This document shows positions 35,831 through 45,197 of a stretch of DNA of 64,000 bases, piece after piece (the stretch's first letter is position 1; the number at the start of each line of letters is the position of its first letter). Position numbers and translations under genes: made by a program. The DNA comes from Methylocystis sp. (lineage in GTDB: Bacteria; Pseudomonadota; Alphaproteobacteria; Rhizobiales; Beijerinckiaceae). The DNA is taken from contig JACOUB010000026.1 in the NCBI GenBank assembly GCA_016178015.1, forward strand, positions 62,001-126,000, given 5' to 3'. The notes under the pieces were generated by a model. The model was not told the origin of the DNA. It ran no database searches and saw only the letters and a program-made list of their open reading frames with translations.

Positions 35831-38184
35831 ATGACCGACGGCCAAGACAATTCTTCTGCCAAGAAGGGAGCTCCGGCCTACCGCCTGGTCGCCGGCGGCC
35901 GCGCGGTTGCGGCGACGCGCGATCCCTATGGCGACATCAGCGCCTTCACGATGAAGACGCCGGAGACGCAGGAAGGGTCCGGCTTCGACCTGCGCGAATA
36001 TTGGCGCATCGTCAACAAGCGCAAATGGCTCATTGCGAGCATCGTCGCCGCGTTCATGGTGATCGGGCTTCTGTGGACACTGATGACGACCCCGCTCTAC
36101 ACGGCGACGGTCCGGCTCCAGATCGAGCGTAATGTGGCCAAGATCGTCGAAAGCGGCAACGTCACGCCGGTTGAGAGCGGCGATCCTGAGTTCTTGAAGA
36201 CACAGTACGAACTTCTGCAAAGCCGCAGCATGGCCGAACGCGTGGCGTCGATAGCCCGGCTCGGGGACGACTCGGATTTTTTCAAACCAAGGGAATTTTC
36301 GATCCTGGGGATATTCAGTGGGGCAGGTAAGCCGGCGGTCGCGCCGGAAAACCAAGCCGCCAGCGTTCGCGCCGACCGCGAGCGCGCCGCCTCCGGCATG
36401 ATTCTCGACAACCGCGTCGTGCGACCGCTGCCCGGCTCGCGTTTGGTCGATATTAGCTATTCCGACCCAGATCCAGCCCGCGCGCAAAGAATCGCGGCGG
36501 CCTATGGCGAGGCCTTCATCGCTTCGAACCTCGACAAACGCTTTCAAGCCAACGCCTATGCGAAGACCTTTCTCGAGGACCACATCAAACAGTTGAAGCT
36601 CCGCCTTGAGGACACCGAAAAAGTGCTGCTGGAGTTCGCCGAGAAGGAACAGATCGTCGCCACCGCGGACAAGACGTCCATTGCCGAAAACAATTTGGCC
36701 AGCGCCAACGCGGCGCTTGGGCTCATCATCTCAGAGCGCATCAAGAACGAGCAGTTGTGGAAGCAACTCGAATCCGCGAGCGCTATCAATCTGCCGCAGT
36801 TGCTTTCGAACAGCGTCATCGACGGCTTGCGGGGCCGGCGTAACCAGCTGGTGACCGAATATGAGGAACAATCGGAGACGTTTCAGCCAAGCTATCCGAC
36901 GATGGTGCGGATCACCAACAAGATTAAGGAGATAGACCGGCAGCTCGGCAATGAGGTGAAAACGATTAGATCGTCGCTGAAAGCAGCTTACGAGTCGTCG
37001 CTCAGCCAGGAAAACGAAATGAAAAAACGGATCGAGACGCTGCGCGCCGACGTGCTCGATCTGCAAAAACGAAGCATTCAATACAACATCCTCAAGCGCG
37101 AGGTGGACACCACCCGCTCGCTCTACGAAGGGCTTCTCCAGCGCTTCAAGGAAGTGGATGTCGCCGGCGGCGTGGGCGCCAACAATGTATTCGTCATCGA
37201 CAAGGCCGCGCTTCCGGGCTCGCCCTCTTCGCCAGTGATGTCGCGGGCGTTGGCCCTCGCCCTGGCGCTCGGTCTGGCCGCTGGGCTGGGCGCCGCCTAT
37301 TTGCTGGAACATCTCGACGACGTTGTTCGCTCCCCCGAGGAAGCAGAACGCATTTTCGGCTTGGCGACGCTCGGCGTCATCCCGAAAGTCGGACAGCTCC
37401 AAAACGTCGAGACGGAACTCGCCGATCCGCGATCGCCGCTGGCCGAGGCCTATCGCTCGCTGTGCACGGCGCTGCAGTTCTCGACAGAAACCGGCTTGCC
37501 CAAGACGCTTTTCGTCACCAGCGCCGCGCCGTCCGAGGGCAAATCGTCGCCTCGCTGTCGATGGCCCGGCATTTTGCCGTCATGGGCCTCAAGGTCCTGG
37601 TTGTCGACGCCGATCTTCGCAACGCTTCGCTGCACAAGAAGCTCGGCCTCAACAACGACGCCGGCCTTAGCAATTACCTGACTGGCAGTTGTTCCCCGCC
37701 CGAAGCGATGCAGCGAACCAGCCTCGACAATCTGTTCTTCATGTCCTCCGGCCCCTTGCCACCCAACGCCGCCGACCTGCTGGCCGGCTCGCGGCTGTTG
37801 TCGCTGCTCTCGGTGGGCGTCGAGGTGTTCGATCTCATCGTCATCGACGGCCCGCCGGTCATGGGGCTGGCGGATGCGCCGCTGCTGGCTGCCGCGACGG
37901 CGGCCACGGTGTTCGTTGTCGCCGCCGGCCAGACGCGTATTGGCGCTGTCCGCAATGCGCTCAAGCGCCTGGAGGTGGCGCGCGCGCCGATTATCGGCGC
38001 TATTATCAACAAGTTCGACGCCAGGGCCGCTAGCTACGGTTACGGCTACGGCTACGGCTACGGCTACGGTTATGGCTATGGCTATGGCTATGGCCAGAAT
38101 GATAAGGAAGGCTCAGGCGACAAGCTGGACGACGCGTCCGGGAAAGATCGGCTGCAATTGAATAAAACGCAAGATGTCGGCTGA
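35831..38184 (+). pseudogene. Wzc-type tyrosine autokinase with a frameshift in the P-loop
   Basis: The gene encodes a chain-length/autokinase protein in two frames. The first part (35831 to about 37545) has the Wzz domain (FDLREYWRIVNKRKWLIASI), coiled coils, a second transmembrane helix (ALALALALGLAAGLGAAYLL) and the Walker A start APSEGKSS. It then runs out of frame to 37681. The second part (from about 37549) has LVVDADLRNASLHKKLGL (Walker A'), DLIVIDGPPVMGLADA (Walker B) and a (Tyr-Gly)10 tail. The shift lies between 37540 and 37549 and fits loss of 1 or 4 bp. Joined length would be about 780 aa. It may be real inactivation or a sequence error. Confidence 0.85.
38035..38094 (+). repeat. 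Hexanucleotide tandem repeat encoding (Tyr-Gly)10
   Basis: Ten in-frame units of TAC/TAT-GGC/GGT in the C-terminal tail of the autokinase. Autokinases of this family usually end in a Tyr cluster whose phosphorylation controls polymer length. Here the cluster is a strict Tyr-Gly alternation that can vary in unit number without a frameshift. Confidence 0.9.
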
Positions 38185-38822
38185 TGAGCGGCGCGACGGC
38201 ATTGAGGGTCGCCATCGATTTGGTGCTGATGCCGTCGCGCGTCCGGACGCTGAAAGCGGAGCCCCTGCCGGAGGGGGTGCCGTTCTTATTGCGCATCGCC
38301 GCAGGCGACGGGGAGGCCGCGCGAGAAGCAGCCGAACTGACCGGCAAACCCCCGGAAACCGTAAATGCGGCCGCCGCTTTCTTCATCGAGCAGATCCTGC
38401 TGAACTCGGAATCCAACAGCTATCGTGTTCTGGGCGCGCGACGCAACGCGACAGGCGCCGAACTGCGGCGCAATATGGCGTTGCTTCTCAAATGGCTCCA
38501 CCCGGACCTCGACCAAAACGCCGAACGATCGATCTTCGCCAGACGGGTCACCGGCGCCTGGGACAATCTCAAGACGCCGGAGCGTCGCGCTGTTTACGAC
38601 ATGGCGCGAAACGCCCGCCAAACCGAGCGGCAAGCGCGCCGCGCCGGTCAGTCCGGCGGCTCGTCCATCGTTCCTTACGATCGGGACGAAACGCGCTATC
38701 CGAGGGCTGTGACTGCCGGCAAAATGCGCGAGCCGTCCAAGATGATCGGCGCCCACGGACGCAAACGGGACAGTTTGTTGCGGCGCGCCCTGTTGCGCTT
38801 GCTTGGCCGGCGCGAGCATTGA
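38184..38822 (+). CDS. J-domain-like protein of the polysaccharide locus
   Basis: A 212-aa protein. Residues about 75-130 resemble a J domain: YRVLGARRNATGAELRRNM, the HPD motif in KWLHPDLDQN, and AWDNLKTPERRAVYDMAR. HPD is the Hsp70-stimulating tripeptide, so a DnaK partner role is plausible. The N-terminal part is unrelated, and the C-terminal part is Arg-rich. The start overlaps the kinase stop (TGATG), so it belongs to the export operon. Its client in polysaccharide export is unknown. Confidence 0.8.
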   Translation: MSGATALRVAIDLVLMPSRVRTLKAEPLPEGVPFLLRIAAGDGEAAREAAELTGKPPETVNAAAAFFIEQILLNSESNSYRVLGARRNATGAELRRNMALLLKWLHPDLDQNAERSIFARRVTGAWDNLKTPERRAVYDMARNARQTERQARRAGQSGGSSIVPYDRDETRYPRAVTAGKMREPSKMIGAHGRKRDSLLRRALLRLLGRREH

Positions 38823-38886
38823 GCGCCGATACAAAAGTTCCGAGGGCGTAGGATCGCTGAACGGCGATGATGGCAAAGTCTGAACC

Positions 38887-40215
38887 TTGAACATGCACAG
38901 TTCCAAATTTCCGCGCGCAGACAGATCGATCGACGCCCCGCCAAACTGGGCGCGGATGGCGTGGTTGGCCGTCCTGGGAGTGGTTCTTCTTTGGCTCATC
39001 CTGTCGCGGAGCGTGGTCGCCTATCTCGCCACGGCGGCGCCGGAAGACGCGTTGGCTTTGCGCTCGGCCGAGCCGACAGCGCTGGTGACGCTCGCCGAGG
39101 GGGAATTGAATTTAACGGACCAAGACAAAACCGAAACGACCGGGCGCCCCGACGCCGCCTCAAGGCCCGTCGATCAACTCCGCAAACAAGTGGAAACGGC
39201 GCTCGCGGCCGATCCTCTCAACGCCCGCGCTTACAGGTTGCTGGCTCAGTTGGCCGAGAGGGAACAGCTCAACCCGAAGACGGCGAGCTTGATGCAAGCG
39301 GCCGCGCACCATTCGCTCCACGAGACCATCGCAGTCGAATGGATGATGCGAAAGAGTTTCGAAAACAAAGACTATCCTGGGGCGGCCTTCTATGCGGACG
39401 CCTTGCTGAGAGCCAATCCGCAGTTCATGGACGATGCGTCGCCGATTCTGGGACGCATGGCCGAGAACAAAGACGCCAAAGGAGAGATCGAGAAGCTTCT
39501 CGCCGCCAATCCGCCTTGGAGGCCGCAGTTTTTCGGCGCCCTCGGCGGCGCCATTACCGACGCACGCACGCCGCTCAATATATTTTTGAGCCTCAAGGAT
39601 ACGGCGGTCCCGCCGACGGCGGCCGACCTTCGCGGTTATCTGTCTTTCCTCTTTCAGCACAAGCTCTATGACCTCGCTTATTACACGTGGCTGCAATTCC
39701 TGCCGAGCGAACAGCTCGAGAGCGCCGGATACTTGTTCAACGGCCGCTTCGAAACAAAGCCCTCCGGCCTGCCTTTCGATTGGGCGACGCCTCAGGGCGC
39801 GGGCGTAACTGTCGATATCGCGCCAAGACCGGAGGCGCCGGATAAAAACATGCTGTTCCTGGAGTTCGGTCAAGGCCGCGTGGTTTTCCCGGGCGTATCC
39901 CAGACCACCATGCTGCCCCCGGGCGCCTATCGGTTCAAAGGCTCCTTCAAGGGCGAGGTTGTCGGACCGCGCGGGCTGCAGTGGAGCATATCCTGCGTGG
40001 GTGGGACCGCGATCGGCAAAAGCCTGATGATCTTGGGGTCTTTTCCCGTCTGGGAAGACTTCGAATTCGCTATCGCCGTGCCGGAGACCGGCTGCCGCGC
40101 GCAGTCGGTGCGGCTCGACCTCGCGGCGCGTTCAGCCTCCGAACAACTGGTTTCCGGCTCGATGTGGTTCGCCGACCTGTCGATTTCGCACCAGCCGGCC
40201 GATCCCGCCAAATAG
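38887..40215 (+). CDS. Membrane-anchored TPR-like protein with C-terminal beta domain
   Basis: A 442-aa protein. One N-terminal transmembrane helix (MAWLAVLGVVLLWLILSRSV) follows a polar 20-residue start. Helical repeats resembling TPR (AADPLNARAYRLLAQLAERE; DYPGAAFYADALLRANP) cover about 100-270. The C-terminal 150 residues look like a beta-sandwich (GLPFDWATPQGAGVTVDI; LPPGAYRFKGSFKGEVVGP). The order recalls uncharacterised periplasmic proteins of polysaccharide loci. It is 65 bp after the J-domain gene on the same strand. The precise role is not known. Confidence 0.72.
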   Translation: MNMHSSKFPRADRSIDAPPNWARMAWLAVLGVVLLWLILSRSVVAYLATAAPEDALALRSAEPTALVTLAEGELNLTDQDKTETTGRPDAASRPVDQLRKQVETALAADPLNARAYRLLAQLAEREQLNPKTASLMQAAAHHSLHETIAVEWMMRKSFENKDYPGAAFYADALLRANPQFMDDASPILGRMAENKDAKGEIEKLLAANPPWRPQFFGALGGAITDARTPLNIFLSLKDTAVPPTAADLRGYLSFLFQHKLYDLAYYTWLQFLPSEQLESAGYLFNGRFETKPSGLPFDWATPQGAGVTVDIAPRPEAPDKNMLFLEFGQGRVVFPGVSQTTMLPPGAYRFKGSFKGEVVGPRGLQWSISCVGGTAIGKSLMILGSFPVWEDFEFAIAVPETGCRAQSVRLDLAARSASEQLVSGSMWFADLSISHQPADPAK

Positions 40216-40278
40216 CACACAGGGGTTGGAGCGCTCCCTCGAAAACGCGCGCGGCAGCGGGTCAAGGCCTCTTTGGTC

Positions 40279-40944
40279 TCACGCCACCGCCGTCGGTTGC
40301 CGCGCCGCGCCGGCGATCTTGTTGTCGAGATACCAGCGATAGGCGCCGGCGACGCCCTGCTCCAGCGAAATCTCCGGCGTCCAGCCCAGCGCCTGGATGC
40401 GGCTCGAATCCATGCTTGCGTGGCGTGCCGTCGGGTTTCGTCGCGTCGAACGCGATCTTGCCAGTAAAACCGACCGCGCGCGCTACCGTTTCGGCGAGGC
40501 CGCGGATGGAAATCTCGGAACCCGCGCCGCAGTTGATGTGTTGGGGTTCGTCATAATGGTCGAGGCAGAATACCACGCCGCGCGCGAGATCGTCGGCTGC
40601 GGCGCGAATTTCGGATAGATGCAAGACGAGCCGAGGAACGCCACGCGATCGACATCTGCGGCATGCGCGGAATGAATGACATTGGTCTCGATCGCCAGAT
40701 CATCATAAATGAAATCGGCCGCAAACGTATCGTTGGCGTAAATGCCGCCGACTTTGGCGGCGGCGAACACAATGGCGTCGGGCCGGTTCTGCTTCAACCA
40801 CACTTCCACGGCGATCTGATTGCGCAAATCGACGACCGAGCGGTCCGCCTTTAAGACCTCGTCGCCGCGCCGCTCCAAATGTAGGGCGATGACCGATCCC
40901 ACCATCCCCTTGTGGCCCGCCATCCAAATTCGCCGCTTACCCAT
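40279..40944 (-). pseudogene. wcaG: Decayed GDP-L-fucose synthase (WcaG/Fcl)
   Basis: The N-terminal part (from 40944, MGKRRIWMAGHKGMVGS) is intact through FLGSSCIYPKFAPQP. The next recognisable residues, in another frame, are DDLARGVVFCLDHYDEP, close to the C-terminus of the normal enzyme. About 100 residues with the catalytic Tyr-x-x-x-Lys are missing. A further frameshift after KPDGTPRK separates the last part (MDSSRIQALGWTPEISLEQG to the TGA at 40281-40279). The enzyme would have reduced GDP-4-keto-6-deoxymannose to GDP-fucose. No GDP-mannose dehydratase gene is seen here. Confidence 0.88.
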
Positions 40945-41157
40945 GACACGTCCTCCAGTGGCGACGCCTTTGCAACAATGCGTTGTCATCGCGCGAGGCG
41001 GAACATAACAAACAAATTACCCAATGATCTCGGGCGGAACAACCAAAACGTGCGCCCGCGAAGAGACGCATGCGGGCGGCGGACGGCGCCGCGCGCTTCT
41101 TCGCAAGGTCATTGGCGTTATCGCAGGCCAAACGTTGTGCTCCTTAAGTTTTGTGGG

Positions 41158-42165
41158 TCAACACGGCCGGTCGAACAAATCCATCAGGGTCGGCGTCCCC
41201 GCCGCCTTGCGCAAGCGCGGCAAACCAAACCCGTCCTCAATCGTCGCCAGCAGGGCATAATGATTCGTCAGAACGTCATTGGTCGCCGGGCCGCCGCATT
41301 TCGTCACGACGATCGTGGCGACGTGATTGCCGCCGAGCGCCGCGCTGTCGGCGCCGACGCCGCAACGATCGACAGGCGCGGCGGCGCCTGTCGTGCGCGA
41401 GGGCCCGCCCTCGTCGAAGGTGACGACGATCGCCGAATTCTCGGTCCAGTTCGGCGAGGCGCGGATCATGCCGACCGTTTGCTCGACGAAGGCGTCGTAA
41501 TCGCGGGTCAATCGGTCGGGGTCTTTGCAGATCTCGAGGCCATGGCCGTCGTGGCATTGGTTCGGCACGATGAAGGCGAAATTGGGCGCCTGTCCGGCCA
41601 GATCCGGCGCCAAGGCTTCAAGCGGCCTGAGCTTGGCAAGGCGCGCCGGACGCGTGGCGATCTGCTCGAAATACACGAACGGATTGTGCTTTTGCGCATA
41701 GAGCGGATCGGGGCGATCGGCCTGTCGCAAGACGGCGGCGCCCGCCAGGGATTCCGCGTAAAGCGCCCAGCTGAGACCCGCCGCCTCCAGCTGGTCGACG
41801 AGACTGTCGCCGGCGAGGCGATGGCAGGATTGTCCCGGCCGCAGATCGGCGGCAAAACAGCTCGGAGCGTTGTCTCTGATGCCGAACTCGTCGCCCGCGA
41901 TCATCGCGAGGTAATTGGGCAGGCTCGGACGCGTCACCCCGAAATAACACGTCGCCAGGCCTTGGGCGCGCGACAGGCCAAGCAGAAAAGGCGACGGCCC
42001 ATGATAGAGCGCGTCGCCGAAGTCGCGATTTTCGAGGACGATCACGTAGACATGATCGAAGCTTTTCGAACCGCTGCCCCCGGCGAGCGCCGGAAAGCCG
42101 AGCGCCGCTGCGCAAACCAGCGATGCGACGGCGACGGCGAGGTTTTGCAGGATTCGCAGCTTCAT
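41158..42165 (-). CDS. Secreted phosphoesterase (acid phosphatase/phospholipase C superfamily)
   Basis: A 335-aa protein with a signal peptide (ASLVCAAALGFPALA). The alkaline-phosphatase-like fold is marked by VYVIVLENRDFGDALYH, TRPSLPNYLAMIAGDEFG, NFAFIVPNQCHDGHG and VVTFDEGG, which match the phosphoesterase family (PF04185). Asp, Glu, Asn and His in these blocks would bind the metals. The substrate is unknown. Two Cys pairs may be disulphides in the periplasm. It lies between the decayed wcaG and a VanZ-like gene. Confidence 0.88.
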   Translation of the reverse strand: MKLRILQNLAVAVASLVCAAALGFPALAGGSGSKSFDHVYVIVLENRDFGDALYHGPSPFLLGLSRAQGLATCYFGVTRPSLPNYLAMIAGDEFGIRDNAPSCFAADLRPGQSCHRLAGDSLVDQLEAAGLSWALYAESLAGAAVLRQADRPDPLYAQKHNPFVYFEQIATRPARLAKLRPLEALAPDLAGQAPNFAFIVPNQCHDGHGLEICKDPDRLTRDYDAFVEQTVGMIRASPNWTENSAIVVTFDEGGPSRTTGAAAPVDRCGVGADSAALGGNHVATIVVTKCGGPATNDVLTNHYALLATIEDGFGLPRLRKAAGTPTLMDLFDRPC

Positions 42166-42223
42166 AGTCGACCGCCCCCGGCCCGCCGCCCCGGGTAGGC
42201 GAGGGGCGCAGCGGACACGCCCA

Positions 42224-42742
42224 TCATAGGTCGATCTTGCCGCCCTTTCGAGACAGGACGGCGCTGGCGACGGCGCCCGAGATGAGCCCGAAGGTCAACC
42301 CGCAAGCGCTCGCCACAGCGTCGAATAGGCTGGACGAGCGTTCCGGCGCGACCTCCTGCAGGATTTCGAAGACGCCGCTGGCGATCGCCAGGCCGATCCA
42401 GGCGAACAGACGCTGCCGCCAATCGGAATAACCCAGCGCGAAGAAAAAACCGGTCCCGGCGTAAGCCACGAAATGTTCGGCCCACCCTGGCAAGATCGTA
42501 TGCGGCCGCAGGGCGCCGGGAACGAGCGAGAGGACAGCGATCGCCACAACGCACGCCCAAGCGAGCGGCCGCGCGATCGGCGCCAGCGAACCGCCGCGCG
42601 CCCGCCCAACCCCATGAACATGATCGAAATCAATCAACCGCCTCTCCCGTCCCTCGTTCGCTCGCCAAGGCCTGAGACGGCCGATGCGTCCCGCCGACCC
42701 GTCGCCGCGACGTTGCTTGGCGTTTCGCCTCTCTACCGACAT
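42224..42742 (-). CDS. VanZ-like membrane protein
   Basis: The part from about residue 60 is a four-helix membrane protein of the VanZ type: LAWACVVAIAVLSLVPGALR, HFVAYAGTGFFFALGYS, FEILQEVAPERSSSLFDAVA and LISGAVASAVL. VanZ-like proteins have been linked to teicoplanin resistance and are common near polysaccharide genes; the role here is unknown. The N-terminal start is uncertain. The Met at 42742 gives a long Arg-rich leader of doubtful reality, and a non-ATG start nearer the first helix is possible. Confidence 0.72.
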   Translation of the reverse strand: MSVERRNAKQRRGDGSAGRIGRLRPWRANEGRERRLIDFDHVHGVGRARGGSLAPIARPLAWACVVAIAVLSLVPGALRPHTILPGWAEHFVAYAGTGFFFALGYSDWRQRLFAWIGLAIASGVFEILQEVAPERSSSLFDAVASACGLTFGLISGAVASAVLSRKGGKIDL

Positions 42743-42838
42743 GGGCGAGGTTTCGCAAACCGCTGGCGCTGCGATCGCCATTCGCAGGCGAGGCAGGTCG
42801 TCTTGGGCGGCGGGCCAACCGAAGGCCAAATTCATGCT

Positions 42839-43948
42839 TCAGACGTAGCGGCGCGCGCATCGGCGGCCGAGGCGCGTTAAAATTTCATAGCCGATCGCGC
42901 CACAGCGCGCCGCCAGCTCATCGACGCCGATCGTCTCGCCCAGGATTTCGACCAAGGCGCCGCGCCGCGCCGTCTCCGGCGCGTCAGTGACATCAACAAC
43001 GGCAAGGTCCATGGAGACGCGTCCGACAAGCGGACAGCGCGTCGCGCCGACAATAGCTTCCGCTCCCGATCTTTGCGCTGTCCCGGAGGCCGAGACGGGC
43101 AGGCCGTCGCCGTAGCCAAGGCCGATCGTCGCAAGAAGCGTCGGACGCTGCGCCGTCCAGGTCGCGTCATAGCCGACGCTCTCGCCCGACTCGATGCGGC
43201 GCGTCCCCAGAATGAGGGCCTCGAGCTTGACGACGGCGCGCATCGGATTGACGGCGTGCGGCGTCGGATTGCCGCCGTAGAGCGCATAACCGGGGCGCAG
43301 CAGCTCATAATGGGGCCGTTGCGGCAGGAAAATTCCGCTGGAGTTGCACAGCGAGCCGGGAACGCCAGGAAAATGCCGGCGCACCGCCTCGAAAGCGGCG
43401 ATCTGGCGGGCGTTGCGCGGATCGTCCGGCCATTGCGAAGAGACGAAGTGGCTCATGAGCAGCGTCGCGTCGATGTCCCGCGCGGCGGCGGCGGCGGACG
43501 CCGCTTCGCTGGCGGCGAGGCCCAGCCGGTTCATGCCGGTGTCGAAGTGCAGGGCCGCCGGCGGTCGCTCAGCGGCGGCGCGGCTCCACGCCGCCCATTC
43601 GCCGATTTCCGCGAGCGAGGACAAAACGGGGCGCAGGCGGGCGTCGGCGAGGCGCCGGCACGCGCCCGGCGCCAGCCCGTCGAGCACATAGATGATGGCG
43701 TCCGGCGCGACGGCGCGAGCCTGCTCGCCCTCGGCGAGGGTGGCCACGAAGAACGTCTTGCAACCCGCCCCCAAAAGCGCGCCGATCGCTTGCGCCATGC
43801 CGATCCCATAGCCGTCCGCCTTGACGACGGCGGCGCATTCGGCGCCCTGCGCCGTCGCGCCGAGCAAGCGCCAGTTGGCGGCGAGGGCCGCAAGGTCGAT
43901 GGTGAGGACTCCGGTCGCGGCCGGCTCGAGGTGAGGATTTTCCGACAT
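42839..43948 (-). CDS. alr: Alanine racemase
   Basis: A 369-aa PLP enzyme that makes D-alanine for peptidoglycan. The PLP Lys is in AAVVKADGYGIGM. The barrel has FDTGMNRLGL and SHFVSSQWPDDPRN, and LCNSSGIFLP. The C-terminal domain has the catalytic Tyr in GLGYGDGLP and the conserved MDLAVVDVT. Length and order are normal. It follows the VanZ-like gene by 97 bp on the upstream side of the same strand. Confidence 0.96.
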   Translation of the reverse strand: MSENPHLEPAATGVLTIDLAALAANWRLLGATAQGAECAAVVKADGYGIGMAQAIGALLGAGCKTFFVATLAEGEQARAVAPDAIIYVLDGLAPGACRRLADARLRPVLSSLAEIGEWAAWSRAAAERPPAALHFDTGMNRLGLAASEAASAAAAARDIDATLLMSHFVSSQWPDDPRNARQIAAFEAVRRHFPGVPGSLCNSSGIFLPQRPHYELLRPGYALYGGNPTPHAVNPMRAVVKLEALILGTRRIESGESVGYDATWTAQRPTLLATIGLGYGDGLPVSASGTAQRSGAEAIVGATRCPLVGRVSMDLAVVDVTDAPETARRGALVEILGETIGVDELAARCGAIGYEILTRLGRRCARRYV

Positions 43949-44043
43949 ATGAGCTTTGATCGATGGGCCAATTCACGTGCGCGCCGCATTATAGCGCGCC
44001 AGGCTTCTATTGCCCTCCTTCATTGAATTTGACAGGCTGCGTC

Positions 44044-44179
44044 ACCCCCTCCCCAACCCTCCCCCGCGCGCTCCGCTTGCGGGAGAGGGAGCAGATTCGG
44101 CGCTTCATCGACAAAACGCCAAACGTTGATCGTTAGCGTCCCCTCTCCCGCGGAACGCGGGGGAGGGACAGGGAGGGGG
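44044..44179. repeat. Family 1 repeat, copy e (inverted)
   Basis: The whole unit of two palindromes plus spacer (CTTCATCGACAAAACGCC, then GTTGATCGTTAGCG) is present in the opposite orientation to copies b and c. It lies in the divergent alr-sdhC region (43949-44263), where no gene was found. Confidence 0.88.
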
Positions 44180-44263
44180 TTGTTCACGAGCCCTGACACG
44201 CGAGTTGCGGCGCGTCGCCGATTGAATTATCAGTCCGGCGAGAATTGGTCGATCTTGAGGAGG

Positions 44264-44683
44264 ATGAGAGTGGCCGAAGCCGATCCCTGTCATGACAGCC
44301 TCGCGGCGAAACGGCCGCTGTCGCCGCATGTGTCGGTCTACAAGCCGATGCTGACGATGATGATGTCCTTCGCGCATCGCATCACCGGCGCGGGGCTCTA
44401 TCTCGGCGTCATTATGTTCGCCCTGTTCTTCGCGGGTCTCGCCTTGGGGCCGGACGCTTTCGCGCTCGTTGCCTGGATCACCAATTCGTTGATCGGCCGC
44501 GTCATCGTCTTCCTGTTGAGCTGGGCGTTGCTCCACCATCTGTTGGGCGGGGTGCGCCACGCGCTGTGGGATCGCGGCCTCTACATGGACCCCGAGGGGC
44601 GCGAACTGGCGGCGCGAGCTACTCTGGGCGGCGGCTTGGCTCTGACCCTCTTGTTGTGGATCGGCTCGACGCTCGCCGGTTGA
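44264..44683 (+). CDS. sdhC: Succinate dehydrogenase cytochrome b556 subunit
   Basis: A 139-aa membrane anchor with three transmembrane helices. SPHVSVYKPMLTMMMSFAHR carries the quinone-site Ser/Arg motif. HHLLGGVRHALWD contains the axial haem His. The start at 44264 has AGGAGG immediately upstream. It anchors SdhAB of complex II and is first in sdhC-sdhD-sdhA-sdhB, which link the TCA cycle to the quinone pool. Confidence 0.95.
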   Translation: MRVAEADPCHDSLAAKRPLSPHVSVYKPMLTMMMSFAHRITGAGLYLGVIMFALFFAGLALGPDAFALVAWITNSLIGRVIVFLLSWALLHHLLGGVRHALWDRGLYMDPEGRELAARATLGGGLALTLLLWIGSTLAG

Positions 44684-44775
44684 GCGCTGTTCAGTCAGTC
44701 CCGGTCGCCGCTGCGCGGCGCCGGGAATGACGCTCGTGGTTAAAATCACAACACTAGGCGACGGAGAATGCGAAC

Positions 44776-45168
44776 ATGTCTCGATCGGCGTTCAAAAGCG
44801 GCAGGACCGGGCGCGGCGCGGCCTTTGCGTCCGACCATTCGGGTTCGTGTCACGCCCATACGATGCGCCTTACCGCATATGCGCTCCTGCCTTTGGGAGT
44901 CTTGTCCATATGGTTCATCGTCGGCGCCGTCGGGAAGTCCTTTGACGGCGTGCGCGCCGACATCGGCCGGCCGCTGCCGGCGACCGTGCTGATCGCCTTC
45001 ATCAGCGTCGCGGTTTACCACATGCGGATCGGCGTCGAGTCCATCATCGACGATTACGTCCACGACGAGGGCCTGAAGGCCATCTCGCTTGCCGTCAACA
45101 AATGGCTGTCCTTGGCGATCGGCGCGGTTTGGGCGCTGTCGCTCATCATTGTCGCGGCTTCGCGGTAG
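44776..45168 (+). CDS. sdhD: Succinate dehydrogenase membrane anchor subunit
   Basis: A 130-aa protein with three hydrophobic helices ([60 protein letters not shown]). [19 protein letters not shown] is the typical SdhD haem/quinone segment. The N-terminal 30 residues are polar and somewhat longer than usual. It lies between sdhC and sdhA. Confidence 0.93.
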   Translation: MSRSAFKSGRTGRGAAFASDHSGSCHAHTMRLTAYALLPLGVLSIWFIVGAVGKSFDGVRADIGRPLPATVLIAFISVAVYHMRIGVESIIDDYVHDEGLKAISLAVNKWLSLAIGAVWALSLIIVAASR

Positions 45169-45197
45169 ACGCAGTTCTTTCTAAAAAAGGCAGTGTG

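Noticed and set aside
37540-37560. Programmed ribosomal frameshifting in the autokinase gene
   Set aside because: No slippery heptamer or evident downstream structure, and the break lies inside the P-loop where both products would be useless.
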